From Maribellus sediminis (GTDB lineage Bacteria; Bacteroidota; Bacteroidia; Bacteroidales; Prolixibacteraceae), in the NCBI RefSeq assembly GCF_011799805.1, contig NZ_WXUB01000003.1:310001-374000 (forward strand): DNA of 64,000 nucleotides, written 5' to 3'. The notes below the pieces were generated by a model. The model had not been told where the DNA came from, searched no databases, and saw only the letters and a list, made by a program, of their open reading frames with translations. This document shows positions 32,218 through 41,691 of this stretch, in pieces; the stretch's first letter is position 1, and each line of letters begins with the position of its first letter. The position numbers were made by a program, and so were the translations under genes.

Positions 32218-34518
32218 ATGAAACACAATTTAACAGCAGTTGAAGAAGCATTCTTAAAAGAAACGCCTTTACAGGAAATCTCAACAAAGACACCTTACAT
32301 TGCAACCGACAGTTTCCCAAAACTGGGCCTGTTGTCTGCACTAAGTTTCCTGGAGTGGGTATGTAAGAATCCGCAGGGTGTGGTAAGTCTTCCAACCGGA
32401 AAGACAGCATCATATTTTCAGCATTACACCCATTTTTTACTCGATAACTGGGACAATAAAAAAGGTAAAGAACTGCTTGATAAATACGGACTTTCGGGAG
32501 TTAAAAAACCTAGCTTAAGCGGGCTTTCGTTTGTTCAAATGGGTGAGTTCTTCCCCATCGATCCAAAACAACACAACAGTTTGTATAACTACGCTGTTGA
32601 GCATTACATCAAAGGATTCGGATTTGATAAAGACAATTCGTTGCTGATTAATTCTGAAGAAATTGAACTGCCGGAGGGAAAACATTTCTCGGAAGTTTTT
32701 CCCGATAATAGTATTGATCTTTCGCTGCGTTACCGCGAGGCTAAAACTGCACAGGAACAGCTTCAGAAAGCATCGATCTTTAAAATTGACGACTGGTGTA
32801 CGTCTTACGAAAATAAAATCAGGGAGAAAGGTGGAATCGGATTCTTTTTAAGCGGAATTGGCCCCGACGGACACATTGCATTCAATACGCGCGGAGCGGC
32901 ACATTTTTCGTCGACCCGACTTACCGAGACCAATTTCGAAACCCAGGCAGTAACCGCTGTGGATTTAGGTGGAATTGAAGTTTCGAGAAACCGCCTGGTG
33001 ATCACCATTGGTTTGGGAACGCTGCGTGCAAACCCCGAGAATAAAGCAATTGTATTTGCAGCAGGTGAAGCTATTGCCGATGTAATCAAACATTCGGTTG
33101 AAGACAAGCCAAGCGTTTATTACCCGGCTACTTCTATTCAATGGCTGAAAAACGCGCGTTTTTACTTAACCGAAGGCGCGGCAGTAAAATTGGAAGACGC
33201 TGTTGATTGCTACTACAAATGCTCGCCCTGGAACCATCAAAAAACGGAACGCGCAGTTATTGAACTGTGTAAAAAGATAAACAAATTCGGCTCGAAACTG
33301 GAGCTCTCGGATTTGAAAGCCGACAAGTATTGCAGCATGATTCCCGACCTGAATGAAAATACGGTTCAATCGGTAATCGATTCTATTCAGGCCAAACTGA
33401 AAAAAGGCATGGAGCGGGAACAAAACCAGGTGTATTACCACACCGGTCCGCACCACGACGATATTATGCTGGGAATTATGCCTTCGACCAACCGTCAGTC
33501 GCGCGATGCCAGCAACGAATTACATTTTTCGGTACTTACATCGGGCTCAAATGCAGTAACCAATTCTTTCGTTTACGATCTGCTGGTTGAAACAAAAGAA
33601 TTACTCAACCAGGGCAAAATTGAAATGGTGAACTTCCCCGATTTCTTTAAAGACGGGTACAAATACAAGTGGGACAAAGACATTTACCACTACCTCGACA
33701 GTATTGCCGAACAGAACGACGAAGAAAAACGTCGTGGTGTTTGTCACCGGACTGTTAGAGCGCTGGTTACCATTTGGAAGGTTAAAAACGTGGAAGAATT
33801 GCGTGAGGCGATCTACGAAGTACTGACCATTTTGAAAAATAGTTACGATGGTGGCATTAATCCGCCAAAAGTTCAGCAACTGAAAGGAATGATCCGCGAA
33901 TTCGAGGAAGAACTGGTTTGGGCGCATTACGGAATTATGGTGAAAAATGTACATCACCTGCACCTTGGTTTTTACCGTGGCGATACCAGCTTCGAGAAGA
34001 ACGTTCTTCCGATTCTCGAAGATTTCAGAAAATATAAACCTACAGTGATCAGTCTGGCGATGGACCCACAGGGAAGTGGACCGGACACGCACTACAAAGT
34101 ATTGCAGAACATTGCCAAAGCAGTTGAAGCCTGGAACGAGGAAGAAGACCTGAGCAAACTACGTATTGTGGGTTACCGGAATGTTTGGTTCCGTTACAAT
34201 CCCTGGGATGTTGAAGTGCTGGTTCCTGTTTCGCTGAACTCGCTGGCAACGCTTGAAAAGTCATTTAAAGAGTGTTACATCACCCAGGTTAATGCATCTT
34301 TCCCAAGTTATCAGCTCGACGGCGCATTCAGCGATGTAACGCAGCGGGTTTGGGTAGAACAACACAAACAAATCCAGTTACTCTTGGGTAAAAACTATTT
34401 TTACCAGAACGATTCACCACTGCTTCGCGCCACTCACGGGATGATCTATCACCGTGAATTGACTGTAGAACAGTTCCTCGCAGAATCGCAGAAACTGGGT
34501 AAAGCAATGGAAAATTAG
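32218..34518 (+). CDS. NagB-like domain fused to a LmbE/PIG-L deacetylase domain
   Basis: A 766-residue two-domain protein found in Bacteroidota. Residues 1-330 are a glucosamine-6-phosphate deaminase/isomerase fold (SLPTGKTA at 57-64, GIGPDGHIAFN at 213-223). Residues 400-700 form a LmbE/PIG-L N-deacetylase-like domain with the metal motif PHHDDI at 411-416 and HHLHLGFYRGD downstream. The NagB part lacks the catalytic Asp of NMDEY (QMGEF, Gly109) and the Glu of FNEP (FNTRG, Thr224), so the deaminase reaction is doubtful. It could couple deacetylation of GlcNAc-6-P to a later step. The separate nagB gene follows after 20 bases. Confidence 0.85.
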   Translation: MKHNLTAVEEAFLKETPLQEISTKTPYIATDSFPKLGLLSALSFLEWVCKNPQGVVSLPTGKTASYFQHYTHFLLDNWDNKKGKELLDKYGLSGVKKPSLSGLSFVQMGEFFPIDPKQHNSLYNYAVEHYIKGFGFDKDNSLLINSEEIELPEGKHFSEVFPDNSIDLSLRYREAKTAQEQLQKASIFKIDDWCTSYENKIREKGGIGFFLSGIGPDGHIAFNTRGAAHFSSTRLTETNFETQAVTAVDLGGIEVSRNRLVITIGLGTLRANPENKAIVFAAGEAIADVIKHSVEDKPSVYYPATSIQWLKNARFYLTEGAAVKLEDAVDCYYKCSPWNHQKTERAVIELCKKINKFGSKLELSDLKADKYCSMIPDLNENTVQSVIDSIQAKLKKGMEREQNQVYYHTGPHHDDIMLGIMPSTNRQSRDASNELHFSVLTSGSNAVTNSFVYDLLVETKELLNQGKIEMVNFPDFFKDGYKYKWDKDIYHYLDSIAEQNDEEKRRGVCHRTVRALVTIWKVKNVEELREAIYEVLTILKNSYDGGINPPKVQQLKGMIREFEEELVWAHYGIMVKNVHHLHLGFYRGDTSFEKNVLPILEDFRKYKPTVISLAMDPQGSGPDTHYKVLQNIAKAVEAWNEEEDLSKLRIVGYRNVWFRYNPWDVEVLVPVSLNSLATLEKSFKECYITQVNASFPSYQLDGAFSDVTQRVWVEQHKQIQLLLGKNYFYQNDSPLLRATHGMIYHRELTVEQFLAESQKLGKAMEN

Positions 34519-34538
34519 GCATCTAAACAATTCATAAA

Positions 34539-35318
34539 ATGCAATTAGTAATTCATAAAAACTACGACGAACTCAGCCAGTGGGCTGCAAACCATATTGC
34601 CGAACGAATCAACAATTTTCAGCCAACAGCCGAAAAGCCATTCGTACTTGGCCTGCCAACCGGATCGACTCCGATTGGTACCTACAAAGCTTTGATTGAA
34701 CTGAATAAAGCCGGTAAAGTTTCGTTTAAAAACGTAGTAACTTTCAATATGGATGAATACGTTGGCATTGCCAAAGATCACCCGGAGAGCTACCATAGTT
34801 TTATGTTCGGGAACTTTTTCAACCATATCGACATTCAACAAGAGAACATCCACATTCTGGATGGAAACGCAAGCGACCTCGATAAAGAATGTGAAGAATA
34901 TGAAGCCAAGATTGCAAGCTTCGGCGGCATCGAACTTTTCCTGGGTGGTATGGGCGCCGACGGCCACATAGCATTTAATGTTCCGGGATCGTCGTTGCAA
35001 TCACGCACCCGTTTGGTAAACCTTAACTACGATACCATTGTAGCTAACTCGCGCTTTTTCGATAACGACCTCGCACAGGTTCCGAAACAGGCGCTGACTG
35101 TGGGTGTTCAAACCGTAACAGATTCACGCGAAGTGCTGATTCTGGTAAATGGTTATAAAAAAGCACGTGCCCTGCAAAATGTAGTGGAGAACGGCATGAA
35201 TCACATGTGGACCGTTTCGGCACTGCAGGTTCACCCGAATGGCATTATTGTTTGCGACGAAGATGCTACTATGGAACTAAAAGTAGGAACAGTAAAATAC
35301 TTTAAAGAAACTGTTTAA
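34539..35318 (+). CDS. nagB: Glucosamine-6-phosphate deaminase
   Basis: Converts glucosamine-6-phosphate to fructose-6-phosphate and ammonia, feeding amino sugars into glycolysis. The 259 residues match the family. [12 protein letters not shown] binds phosphate, Asp72 of NMDEYVGI is intact, and [10 protein letters not shown] provides Asp141 and His143. The Glu148 that normally completes the ring-opening relay (FNEPGSS) reads Val148 here. The C-terminal allosteric lysine region of the E. coli enzyme is shortened. It is the last gene of the amino-sugar operon and ends before a strong terminator. Confidence 0.9.
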   Translation: MQLVIHKNYDELSQWAANHIAERINNFQPTAEKPFVLGLPTGSTPIGTYKALIELNKAGKVSFKNVVTFNMDEYVGIAKDHPESYHSFMFGNFFNHIDIQQENIHILDGNASDLDKECEEYEAKIASFGGIELFLGGMGADGHIAFNVPGSSLQSRTRLVNLNYDTIVANSRFFDNDLAQVPKQALTVGVQTVTDSREVLILVNGYKKARALQNVVENGMNHMWTVSALQVHPNGIIVCDEDATMELKVGTVKYFKETV

Positions 35319-35342
35319 ACCAGTTATACTTTTTATAAAAAG

Positions 35343-35373
35343 AAACAGCCCTGACTGAACGTCAGGGCTGTTT
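35343..35373 (+). terminator. Terminator of the amino-sugar operon
   Basis: AAACAGCCCTGAC and GTCAGGGCTGTTT form a perfect 13-bp stem with loop TGAAC and a T run, 24 bases after the nagB stop. Confidence 0.9.
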
Positions 35374-35504
35374 TGATTACAAGTAATCCCGAATTGATGT
35401 GTTGAAACACGAATCGAAAATACATTTTTCTTTGTTCACAAACAACATGTTTTATGAGCAATATTTATTGTTTTTTTAGCCGCAACAGGAAAGGGTTTCA
35501 GGGC

Positions 35505-35693
35505 TTATTTCGAAGGTAAATTTTGTTGCATGGGTTTTACCACAACCTCTTTTTCACACGAGGGGCAATTGTAAATTTCGCAACCGGTACACGCAAAGCA
35601 ATTGCTACATACTCGTGTTACATCCAGGTTCGAAAATTCAAAACCACAGTTTTCGCAGCGGTAATATTTTGCTTTCTTCTGTCCAAGTGCCAT
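35505..35693 (-). CDS. Small four-CxxC zinc-ribbon protein
   Basis: A 62-residue protein with four CxxC pairs, C13/C16, C29/C32, C35/C38 and C43/C46, enough for two zinc sites of rubredoxin-knuckle type. There is no signal peptide or membrane helix. It lies 8 bases after the permease gene of the metal ABC transporter and is most likely the last gene of that operon. Its role is unknown; a zinc-responsive or zinc-buffering function is suggested only by position and cysteine content. Confidence 0.7.
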   Translation of the reverse strand: MALGQKKAKYYRCENCGFEFSNLDVTRVCSNCFACTGCEIYNCPSCEKEVVVKPMQQNLPSK

Positions 35694-35701
35694 GACAAGT
35701 A

Positions 35702-36511
35702 TTAAACAAACGATTTGCCGATCCTCAAAATCCCAAACATAATAACCAGCGTAAATATGATTGCTGCTCCCGAAGGAATATCCAGAAAGTAGGATATAAA
35801 CAATCCGGAGATGGTGCCGATAAAGGCAAATACCGATGACAGAATCAACAGTTTCTTAAAGTCTTTGGTGAACAGGTTGGCCGAGGCCTGCGGAATGGTT
35901 AATAGTGAAAGAATCAGAATTATACCAACCACACGGATATTCAATACCACCGTTAAAGCGATTAAAATAATAATGAGGTAGTTGAACAGGTTTACCGGTA
36001 AACCGGCGGTTCGTGCAAACTCCTCATCGAAAGCGATGTACAGAATTTTGCTGAAAAACAATACAAAGAATCCGATGATCACGACATTCAAGCTTAACAT
36101 CCACCAGAGCTCGGAGTTGGTTACCGTAAGTATATTTCCGAAAAGATAACTCATCAGGTTGGGTGTGTAGCCGGGTGTCATAAAAACGAAAATAATACCC
36201 AGCGCCATTCCCAGCGACCACCAGATAGCAATCGAGGAATCTTCACGAATTTCGGCAACCTTGGTAAAAAACTGAATACCCATGGCTGCGGCTACTGCAA
36301 AAAGGACAGCCCCCAGCAAAGGATTAAATCCGAGTAAAAAGGCAAGGCCAATTCCTCCGAAAGAAGCATGTGTAATTCCACCGCTGATGAAAACAATCCG
36401 TCGTGATACAATGTAGCCACCGATTATTCCACACGAAATACTGGCGAATACGGCAGCCAGAAATGCTTTCTGAAAAAAATCGTAATTAAAAAGTTCAACA
36501 AGTGCGCTCAT
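35702..36511 (-). CDS. znuB: Zinc/manganese-type ABC transporter permease
   Basis: A 269-residue ABC-3 family permease with eight or nine hydrophobic segments. SRRIVFISGGITHASFGGIG near residues 36-56 is the family's coupling region, and GIILILSLLTIPQASANLF is the typical late helix. It forms the channel for the metal delivered by the substrate-binding lipoprotein. Its start lies one base from the end of the ATPase gene, so the order is znuA, znuC, znuB in one transcript. Zinc is the most likely metal, but manganese or iron cannot be excluded from the permease alone. Confidence 0.9.
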   Translation of the reverse strand: MSALVELFNYDFFQKAFLAAVFASISCGIIGGYIVSRRIVFISGGITHASFGGIGLAFLLGFNPLLGAVLFAVAAAMGIQFFTKVAEIREDSSIAIWWSLGMALGIIFVFMTPGYTPNLMSYLFGNILTVTNSELWWMLSLNVVIIGFFVLFFSKILYIAFDEEFARTAGLPVNLFNYLIIILIALTVVLNIRVVGIILILSLLTIPQASANLFTKDFKKLLILSSVFAFIGTISGLFISYFLDIPSGAAIIFTLVIMFGILRIGKSFV

Positions 36512-36512
36512 A

Positions 36513-37256
36513 TCAATGGTGGTGCTTTAGTACAGTGTGTGGTATTTGTCCGTGCGAGATAACCTGAATCGGACAATTATAGGACTCCAGCTGTTCTTCA
36601 GAAATCTGGTTACTTGGGTGATAATGCAGGTGTTTGTTAACGCAGGCGATGGTTTTTACATGGCTCGAAATCGTTCCCACATCATGCGACACCAGAATGA
36701 TGGCGATTTCCTTATTCAACTGCAATAATTTCTCGTACAACTCGCCTTCAAAACGGTTATCAACAAAGGTATCCGGTTCGTCAAGAATCAGCAGTTTGGG
36801 ATCGCTTATCAGTGCCCGGCATAAAAACACACGTTGCATCTGACCTCCTGAGAGCTCACCAATTGCTTTTCGGCTAATACTCAACAGGCCCATATCATCT
36901 AAAAGTTTCTCGGCCGTGGCCTTTATTTCCGCTTTCGAACGACGTTTATTCTGCATGATCGCCCCTGAAAGCACGACATCCAGTACCGTGATCGGAAACT
37001 TCCTGTCGATGTAACGCACCTGCGGCAAATAACCTATCGGTTGTTTCCTTTTGTGCAGGTCTTCACTAAACGTAACTTTACCTTTATCAGGTTTTACCAG
37101 GCCCAGAATCACTTTAAGCAGCGTTGTTTTTCCACCACCGTTAGGACCTATAACCCCCAAAAAGTCTTTCTCATGTACTTCAAGGTTGACATTTTCCAAT
37201 ACCGGTTGTTTGTCGTAACCAAAGGTCAGGTTCTCTATTTTTAAAAGTTGCTCCAT
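36513..37256 (-). CDS. znuC: Zinc/manganese-type ABC transporter ATP-binding protein
   Basis: A 247-residue ABC ATPase that powers metal import. The Walker A motif is GPNGGGKTTLL (about residues 37-47), the ABC signature LSGGQMQRVFLCRAL, Walker B LLILDEPD, and the switch His is in VSHDVGT. A C-terminal extension holds CVNKHLHYHPS, a His-rich tail typical of zinc-uptake ATPases. Its start codon shares a base with the stop codon of the binding-protein gene. Confidence 0.93.
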   Translation of the reverse strand: MEQLLKIENLTFGYDKQPVLENVNLEVHEKDFLGVIGPNGGGKTTLLKVILGLVKPDKGKVTFSEDLHKRKQPIGYLPQVRYIDRKFPITVLDVVLSGAIMQNKRRSKAEIKATAEKLLDDMGLLSISRKAIGELSGGQMQRVFLCRALISDPKLLILDEPDTFVDNRFEGELYEKLLQLNKEIAIILVSHDVGTISSHVKTIACVNKHLHYHPSNQISEEQLESYNCPIQVISHGQIPHTVLKHHH

Positions 37257-38131
37257 TAAAAATTAGCTATCAACGTGTCTGTCATATCGCGCAGATTTTT
37301 CTCCCACTCAGGATTCAACGGCCATACCTGAACGATTTTTCCTTTAATCTCGTCAGCAAAAACACGTGCGTGTTCGCGGTCGAATTCACTCTGAATATAA
37401 ATCACCCTGATGTTTTCCTTGTTGGCCATATCAACCACCGATTTCATATGTTGCGGAGTTGGTTCTTTACCTCCTGTTTCCAGCGAGTACTGATCCAATC
37501 CGAATTCGCGGGCATAATAAGAAAGACTCGGATGAAATACGATAAACTTCCTGCCCTTGTATGGTTCAAGTTTTGCCCTTAACTCCGCGTCGAGCTGATC
37601 GCACTCTTCTGCAAATTTCTTATAATTCGCCGTATATTCTTCTTTCTTTTCAGGATTTAAAGCGACCACTTCATCCAAAATGGTTTTCGACATTTTTTTT
37701 ACCATTAGCGGCGCCAGCCAAACGTGCGGATCAACACCGTCGATATGCATATGATCGCCATGTTGCTCCATTTTGTCAGCAATTAAATCGAGTCCTTCCG
37801 AAATATTGATCACCTTCATCTTTGGATTGGCTTCGGACACCTTGTCTTTCCAAGAGTGTTCAAACCCGATGTAACCTATGCGGAACCAAACTGCAGACTT
37901 TGAAATGTCTTTCAACTGCGATGGCAAAAGGGTGTAGGCGGCAGGACTTGAACCCGGAGGAATAAGTACGTTCACTGCGAAATCGTCGCCAACGATTTTT
38001 TCGACAAATGTTCGCTGTGGCAAAATGCTAACAGTAATTACTTTGCTCTCTGTTTCGGCCTGCTTCCCCTTTTGGTTTCCACACGACACAAAAAATAATG
38101 CGGCTACTAATACAATCAGTATCTGTTTCAT
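37256..38131 (-). CDS. znuA: Zinc-type ABC transporter substrate-binding lipoprotein
   Basis: A 291-residue cluster A-I binding protein. The lipobox FFVSC at residues 13-17 marks a lipoprotein. Metal-site residues are His in GVDPHVWLAP, His in FHPSLSYYAREFG and Glu in QSEFDREHA, and a short His loop (HGDHMHIDG) precedes the first, as in zinc-specific ZnuA proteins. The fourth, Asp, ligand is not obvious (VWPLNPEWE). The gene is first of the operon, with a candidate -7 element at 38173-38180 and an inverted repeat at 38148-38165 between it and the start. Confidence 0.9.
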   Translation of the reverse strand: MKQILIVLVAALFFVSCGNQKGKQAETESKVITVSILPQRTFVEKIVGDDFAVNVLIPPGSSPAAYTLLPSQLKDISKSAVWFRIGYIGFEHSWKDKVSEANPKMKVINISEGLDLIADKMEQHGDHMHIDGVDPHVWLAPLMVKKMSKTILDEVVALNPEKKEEYTANYKKFAEECDQLDAELRAKLEPYKGRKFIVFHPSLSYYAREFGLDQYSLETGGKEPTPQHMKSVVDMANKENIRVIYIQSEFDREHARVFADEIKGKIVQVWPLNPEWEKNLRDMTDTLIANF

Positions 38132-38147
38132 GAATCTGTAAATTTAA

Positions 38148-38165
38148 TTGTTCCTCTTAGAACAA
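38148..38165. promoter_or_regulatory. Candidate metal-regulator operator before znuA
   Basis: TTGTTC-CTCTTA-GAACAA is a perfect inverted repeat placed at the expected transcription start of the zinc transporter operon. It could bind a Zur/Fur-family repressor or form a leader hairpin. It does not match the Enterobacteriaceae Zur box. Confidence 0.5.
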
Positions 38166-38172
38166 CAGTGTG

Positions 38173-38180
38173 CAAATTTA
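38173..38180 (-). promoter_or_regulatory. Candidate -7 promoter element for znuA
   Basis: The minus strand reads TAAATTTG, an exact TAnnTTTG match 41 bases before the ATG of the binding-protein gene. Confidence 0.45.
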
Positions 38181-38212
38181 GTTTTATGTTTCTGAAATGC
38201 GGTTTTAAATGC

Positions 38213-38482
38213 TCACGACTTTTTATTTCGCTCTGCTTTTGGCGGCACCGGATCGTATCCTTCGGTCCCCCAGGGATGGCAGCGCGATATCCTTTTGGCA
38301 GCCAGCAGAAATCCTTTAAACGGTCCGTGAATTTTGATGGCCTGCACTGCATATTCCGAACAAGTTGGCACATGCCTGCACGATGCCGGAGTATACGGCG
38401 AGATCCCGTATTTATAAATATAAACCGGTACTAAAAGTATCCACCCCAGGATTAAAAACAGTTTTTCCTTTAGTTTTTTCAT
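38213..38482 (-). CDS. yidD: Membrane protein insertion efficiency factor YidD
   Basis: An 89-residue protein of the YidD family, which assists YidC-dependent membrane insertion. The conserved core is [22 protein letters not shown], shown here in part, with the pair of Cys, then a later RCHPWG motif. One amphipathic or membrane helix lies near the N-terminus. The frame starts at a TTG (38494); the ATG at 38482 is preferred. It is upstream of znuA on the same strand with an 81-base gap that contains a promoter element, so the two are probably separate units. Confidence 0.93.
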   Translation of the reverse strand: MKKLKEKLFLILGWILLVPVYIYKYGISPYTPASCRHVPTCSEYAVQAIKIHGPFKGFLLAAKRISRCHPWGTEGYDPVPPKAERNKKS

Positions 38483-38629
38483 TCGTGTTGCCAACCAAAA
38501 ACTTTGCCTGATTTTATTAATTCAGGAAAATTAACAACAATCTATCTTAAAAAAAGTTAAGAGCCCCTTTTATTAAATATAAATTACCTGAATAGCCCTT
38601 TATTTCCATAGAGAATTCTATAATATTTT

Positions 38630-38637
38630 TAATTTTG
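38630..38637 (+). promoter_or_regulatory. Candidate -7 promoter element for the glucokinase gene
   Basis: TAATTTTG matches TAnnTTTG exactly and lies 51 bases before the ATG at 38689, giving a leader of about 45 bases. A -33 TTTG is not clear. Confidence 0.45.
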
Positions 38638-38688
38638 CTCAAGTACAGTTAAAAGCTCACTCTGAAAAATTAAAATAATAGTTACACG

Positions 38689-39666
38689 ATGAAAAAAGTT
38701 ACAATTGGTGTTGATATCGGTGGAACAAATACGGCCATTGGCGTAGTTGATGCCGAAGGAAACGTAATGGTTAAAGACAATATTTCAACTCCCTCGCACG
38801 GAGATATTGATCTGTACATATCCGACCTTGCCACAGCTATAAAAGAACTCATAAAATCAGTAAAACTCCTGAACGAAGACATCGAAATTATGGGTGTTGG
38901 AATTGGTGCTCCAAATGGTAATTACTATAGTGGAACCATTGAATATGCTCCAAACCTTTCGTTCAAAGGTATGCTACCTTTTGTTAAATTGTTGCGCAAG
39001 CATTTTCCGGATATGGAAGCCATTGCTTTAACCAACGATGCCAATGCTGCTGCCCTTGGTGAAATGATTTACGGCGGTGCCAAAGGCATGAAGAATTTTG
39101 TAATGTACACTCTGGGAACAGGAGTTGGCAGCGGCGTTGTTGTTAACGGCGATTTGGTATATGGTCACGACGGTTTTGCAGGAGAGTGCGGACACACCAC
39201 ACTGATTCCGGGAGGAAGACTTTGCGGATGTACTGCATTGGGTCACCTGGAAGCTTATTGTTCGGCACCGGGGATGAAACGTACTGCATTTGAATTAATG
39301 GCGCATTACAATGCTACCGACAGTTTACTGGCCGATAAATCGTTTAAGGAACTCGATTCGAAAATGATTTATGAAGCAGCTGAAAAAGGCGATAAAATTG
39401 CACTCGAAGTTTTCGAAAAAACGGGCGAATGGCTCGGACAAGGTCTGGCAGATACTGTTCACCACCTGAGTCCTGAAGCAGTATTCCTGTTTGGCGGCCC
39501 GACTGCCGCAGGCGATTACATTTTTACGCCAACCAAGAAAAGCATGGAGAAACACCTGCTTCCGATCTTTCAAAACAAGATCAAAATTCTTCCTTCGAAA
39601 TTGAAAATGGGCGATGCAGCCATTGTTGGTGCAAGTGCATTGGTTTGGAAAGAACTGGAAAAATAG
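38689..39666 (+). CDS. glk: ROK-family glucokinase / sugar kinase
   Basis: A 325-residue ROK sugar kinase that phosphorylates glucose (or a related hexose) with ATP. The ATP site opens with GVDIGGTNTAIGVV, the sugar site has LTNDANAAALGE with the catalytic Asp, and the ROK zinc motif is CGCTALGHLE, where the usual third Cys is His, as in several Bacteroidota glucokinases. There is no helix-turn-helix, so it is an enzyme and not a regulator. It is monocistronic, between a candidate promoter (38630-38637) and a terminator (39689-39715). Confidence 0.9.
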   Translation: MKKVTIGVDIGGTNTAIGVVDAEGNVMVKDNISTPSHGDIDLYISDLATAIKELIKSVKLLNEDIEIMGVGIGAPNGNYYSGTIEYAPNLSFKGMLPFVKLLRKHFPDMEAIALTNDANAAALGEMIYGGAKGMKNFVMYTLGTGVGSGVVVNGDLVYGHDGFAGECGHTTLIPGGRLCGCTALGHLEAYCSAPGMKRTAFELMAHYNATDSLLADKSFKELDSKMIYEAAEKGDKIALEVFEKTGEWLGQGLADTVHHLSPEAVFLFGGPTAAGDYIFTPTKKSMEKHLLPIFQNKIKILPSKLKMGDAAIVGASALVWKELEK

Positions 39667-39688
39667 CAGTAAAATAGTGTACTGACAG

Positions 39689-39715
39689 GGCGGGTTTCTT
39701 CGGAAATCCGCCTTT
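39689..39715 (+). terminator. Terminator after glk with UUCG tetraloop
   Basis: GGCGGGTTTC and GAAATCCGCC pair (one G-U) around TTCG, the very stable C(UUCG)G loop, followed by five T. It lies 23 bases past the stop codon. Confidence 0.92.
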
Positions 39716-39762
39716 TTCATGCCTGTATTTTAAGGCTCAATTCTGTTTTGTACCTTTAGCCA

Positions 39763-41690
39763 ATGAGTCGGATTCTAAGCATAGCTTTCTTTATTTTTGG
39801 GTTGATCCTGTCTGCCAAAAGTCAGGATATTTTTCTTGGAAACGACGACCTTGTCAATCAGGAAAAGAAAGCGTTCTTGAACAGGCAAATATTTGCGGAG
39901 AGTGGCGCCTACAACGAAACCGATTTTATTTATCAACGTATGGAATGGGAAATTGATCCGGCCATTCGGTTTATTTCAGGATCGGTAACGTCGTACTTCA
40001 TCAACAAAACTGAATCGCTCGATTCCATCCGGCTCGATATGCACCAGAACCTTGTGGTCGATTCCGTGGTTTATCAGCAACAAAATCAACCTTTCATCCA
40101 TTCAGGCAACAAATTAAGATTAGCTCTTCCTGATTCTCTTGCAGTAGGAGAAATCGATTCATTTAAGGTGTATTACCACGGTGTTCCAACAAGTTCGGGT
40201 TTTGGATCATTTGAAAACAGTACGCATGGCCCCGATCAAACTCCCGTTTTGTGGACACTATCGGAACCATACGGAGCCATGGAATGGTGGCCCTGCAAAC
40301 AATCGCTGGCCGATAAAATCGATTCGATCGATATTATTGTTACCACGCCTGAAGCCTACCGAACTGCAAGTAATGGTATCGTAATTTCCGATGAAATTAA
40401 AGATAGTAAGCGCATTATGCACTGGAGACACCGTTACCCGATAGCTACGTATTTGGTTGCAATTGCCGTGACCGATTACGTCACTTACTCCGATACGCTT
40501 CATTTAGATGATGGCCGCAGCATTGATATCCTCAATTATATTTATCCTGAAAATGTGGAAACGGCAAAACCACAAACGGCAAGAACGGCTTCCATCATGC
40601 AATTGTACAATGAGTTGATTGGAGAATATCCATTTGCTGATGAAAAGTATGGGCACGCCCAGTTTGGATGGGGAGGTGGAATGGAGCACCAAACCATGAG
40701 TTTTATGGGCGCTTTTAATCTCAGATTGATCGCTCACGAGTTGGCGCATCAATGGTTTGGCGACTACATCACGCTTGGAACCTGGCAGGATATCTGGCTA
40801 AACGAAGGCTTCGCTACTTATTTACATGCGCTGGCTTACGAAAATTTAGCTCCTGAAGAATGGCCGATTTGGAAACAATCGAGTGTGACAAGCATAACCA
40901 GCAATACCGGAGGTTCAGTATTTGTTGATGATACAACTTCAGTCAGCCGCATTTTTAATTACCGGTTGTCTTATCAAAAAGGAGGCTATTTGCTGCACAT
41001 GTTGCGGTGGGTACTCGGCGATGAAGACTTTTTTAAGGGATTGCGAAGCTATTTTTCAGATCCTGAAATTGCCAATGGTTTGCCACTAACGACCAACTGG
41101 TTGCACATCTTGAACAGGCCGGAGACACTACATTACAGGAATTCTTCGATGATTGGTACTACGGCCAGGGCTACCCGACATACGCCCTTACCTTTTGGAA
41201 AAAAGAAAATAACAATGTAGAAATACTCCTGTCGCAAACTCCTTCCCATTCATCGGTAGATTTTTTTGAGATGCCGGTGCCCGTGCGTTTGTACAACTCA
41301 GATCGTACGCTTTCGGCCGATTTCAGATTAAACCACGTGGAAGACAACCAGTTATTTACTGTTAACCCGGGATTTGAAGTGGCTGAAATTGAATTGGATC
41401 CCGATTACTGGTTGATCTCCAAAACAGCTCAGATTGTTTCTGCTCCGGAAAAAACACAAAAAAGGGAACTCCATATTTATCCCAATCCTGGTACAGGCGA
41501 ATTGAACCTCTCGCTGTCCAATTTCGAACAAATTCAACGATGTTCCATTTATTCGACAGACGGTGGATTGATGAAGATTTTTGACGGCTCCAGTAAAAAA
41601 CTGGATATCACCGATCTCAGTTCCGGCACGTACTTCATAAAAGTGGAAACCGACAAAACTACTTACCGGGAGAAATTGGTTAAATATTGA
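39763..41690 (+). pseudogene. Secreted M1-family aminopeptidase with T9SS sorting domain, frameshifted
   Basis: A gluzincin aminopeptidase interrupted by one frameshift. The first frame (39763-41220) has a signal peptide (ending SAKSQ), the exopeptidase motif GGGMEHQT and the zinc site HELAHQWFGD with the distal Glu in LNEGFA. At about 41079-41081 (GGTTTGCC) a T seems missing: adding one restores an uninterrupted reading that continues (about 41082-41690) with AGDTTLQEFFDDWYYGQGYP, the true family sequence. The end (about 41470-41690) is a Por secretion-system C-terminal sorting domain (IYPNPGTGELNL, DLSSGTYFIKV), so the protein would be exported by the type IX system. It may be a real pseudogene, a sequencing error or a phase-variable tract; the run is only three T, which makes slippage less likely. 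Confidence 0.88.
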
Positions 41691-41691
41691 G

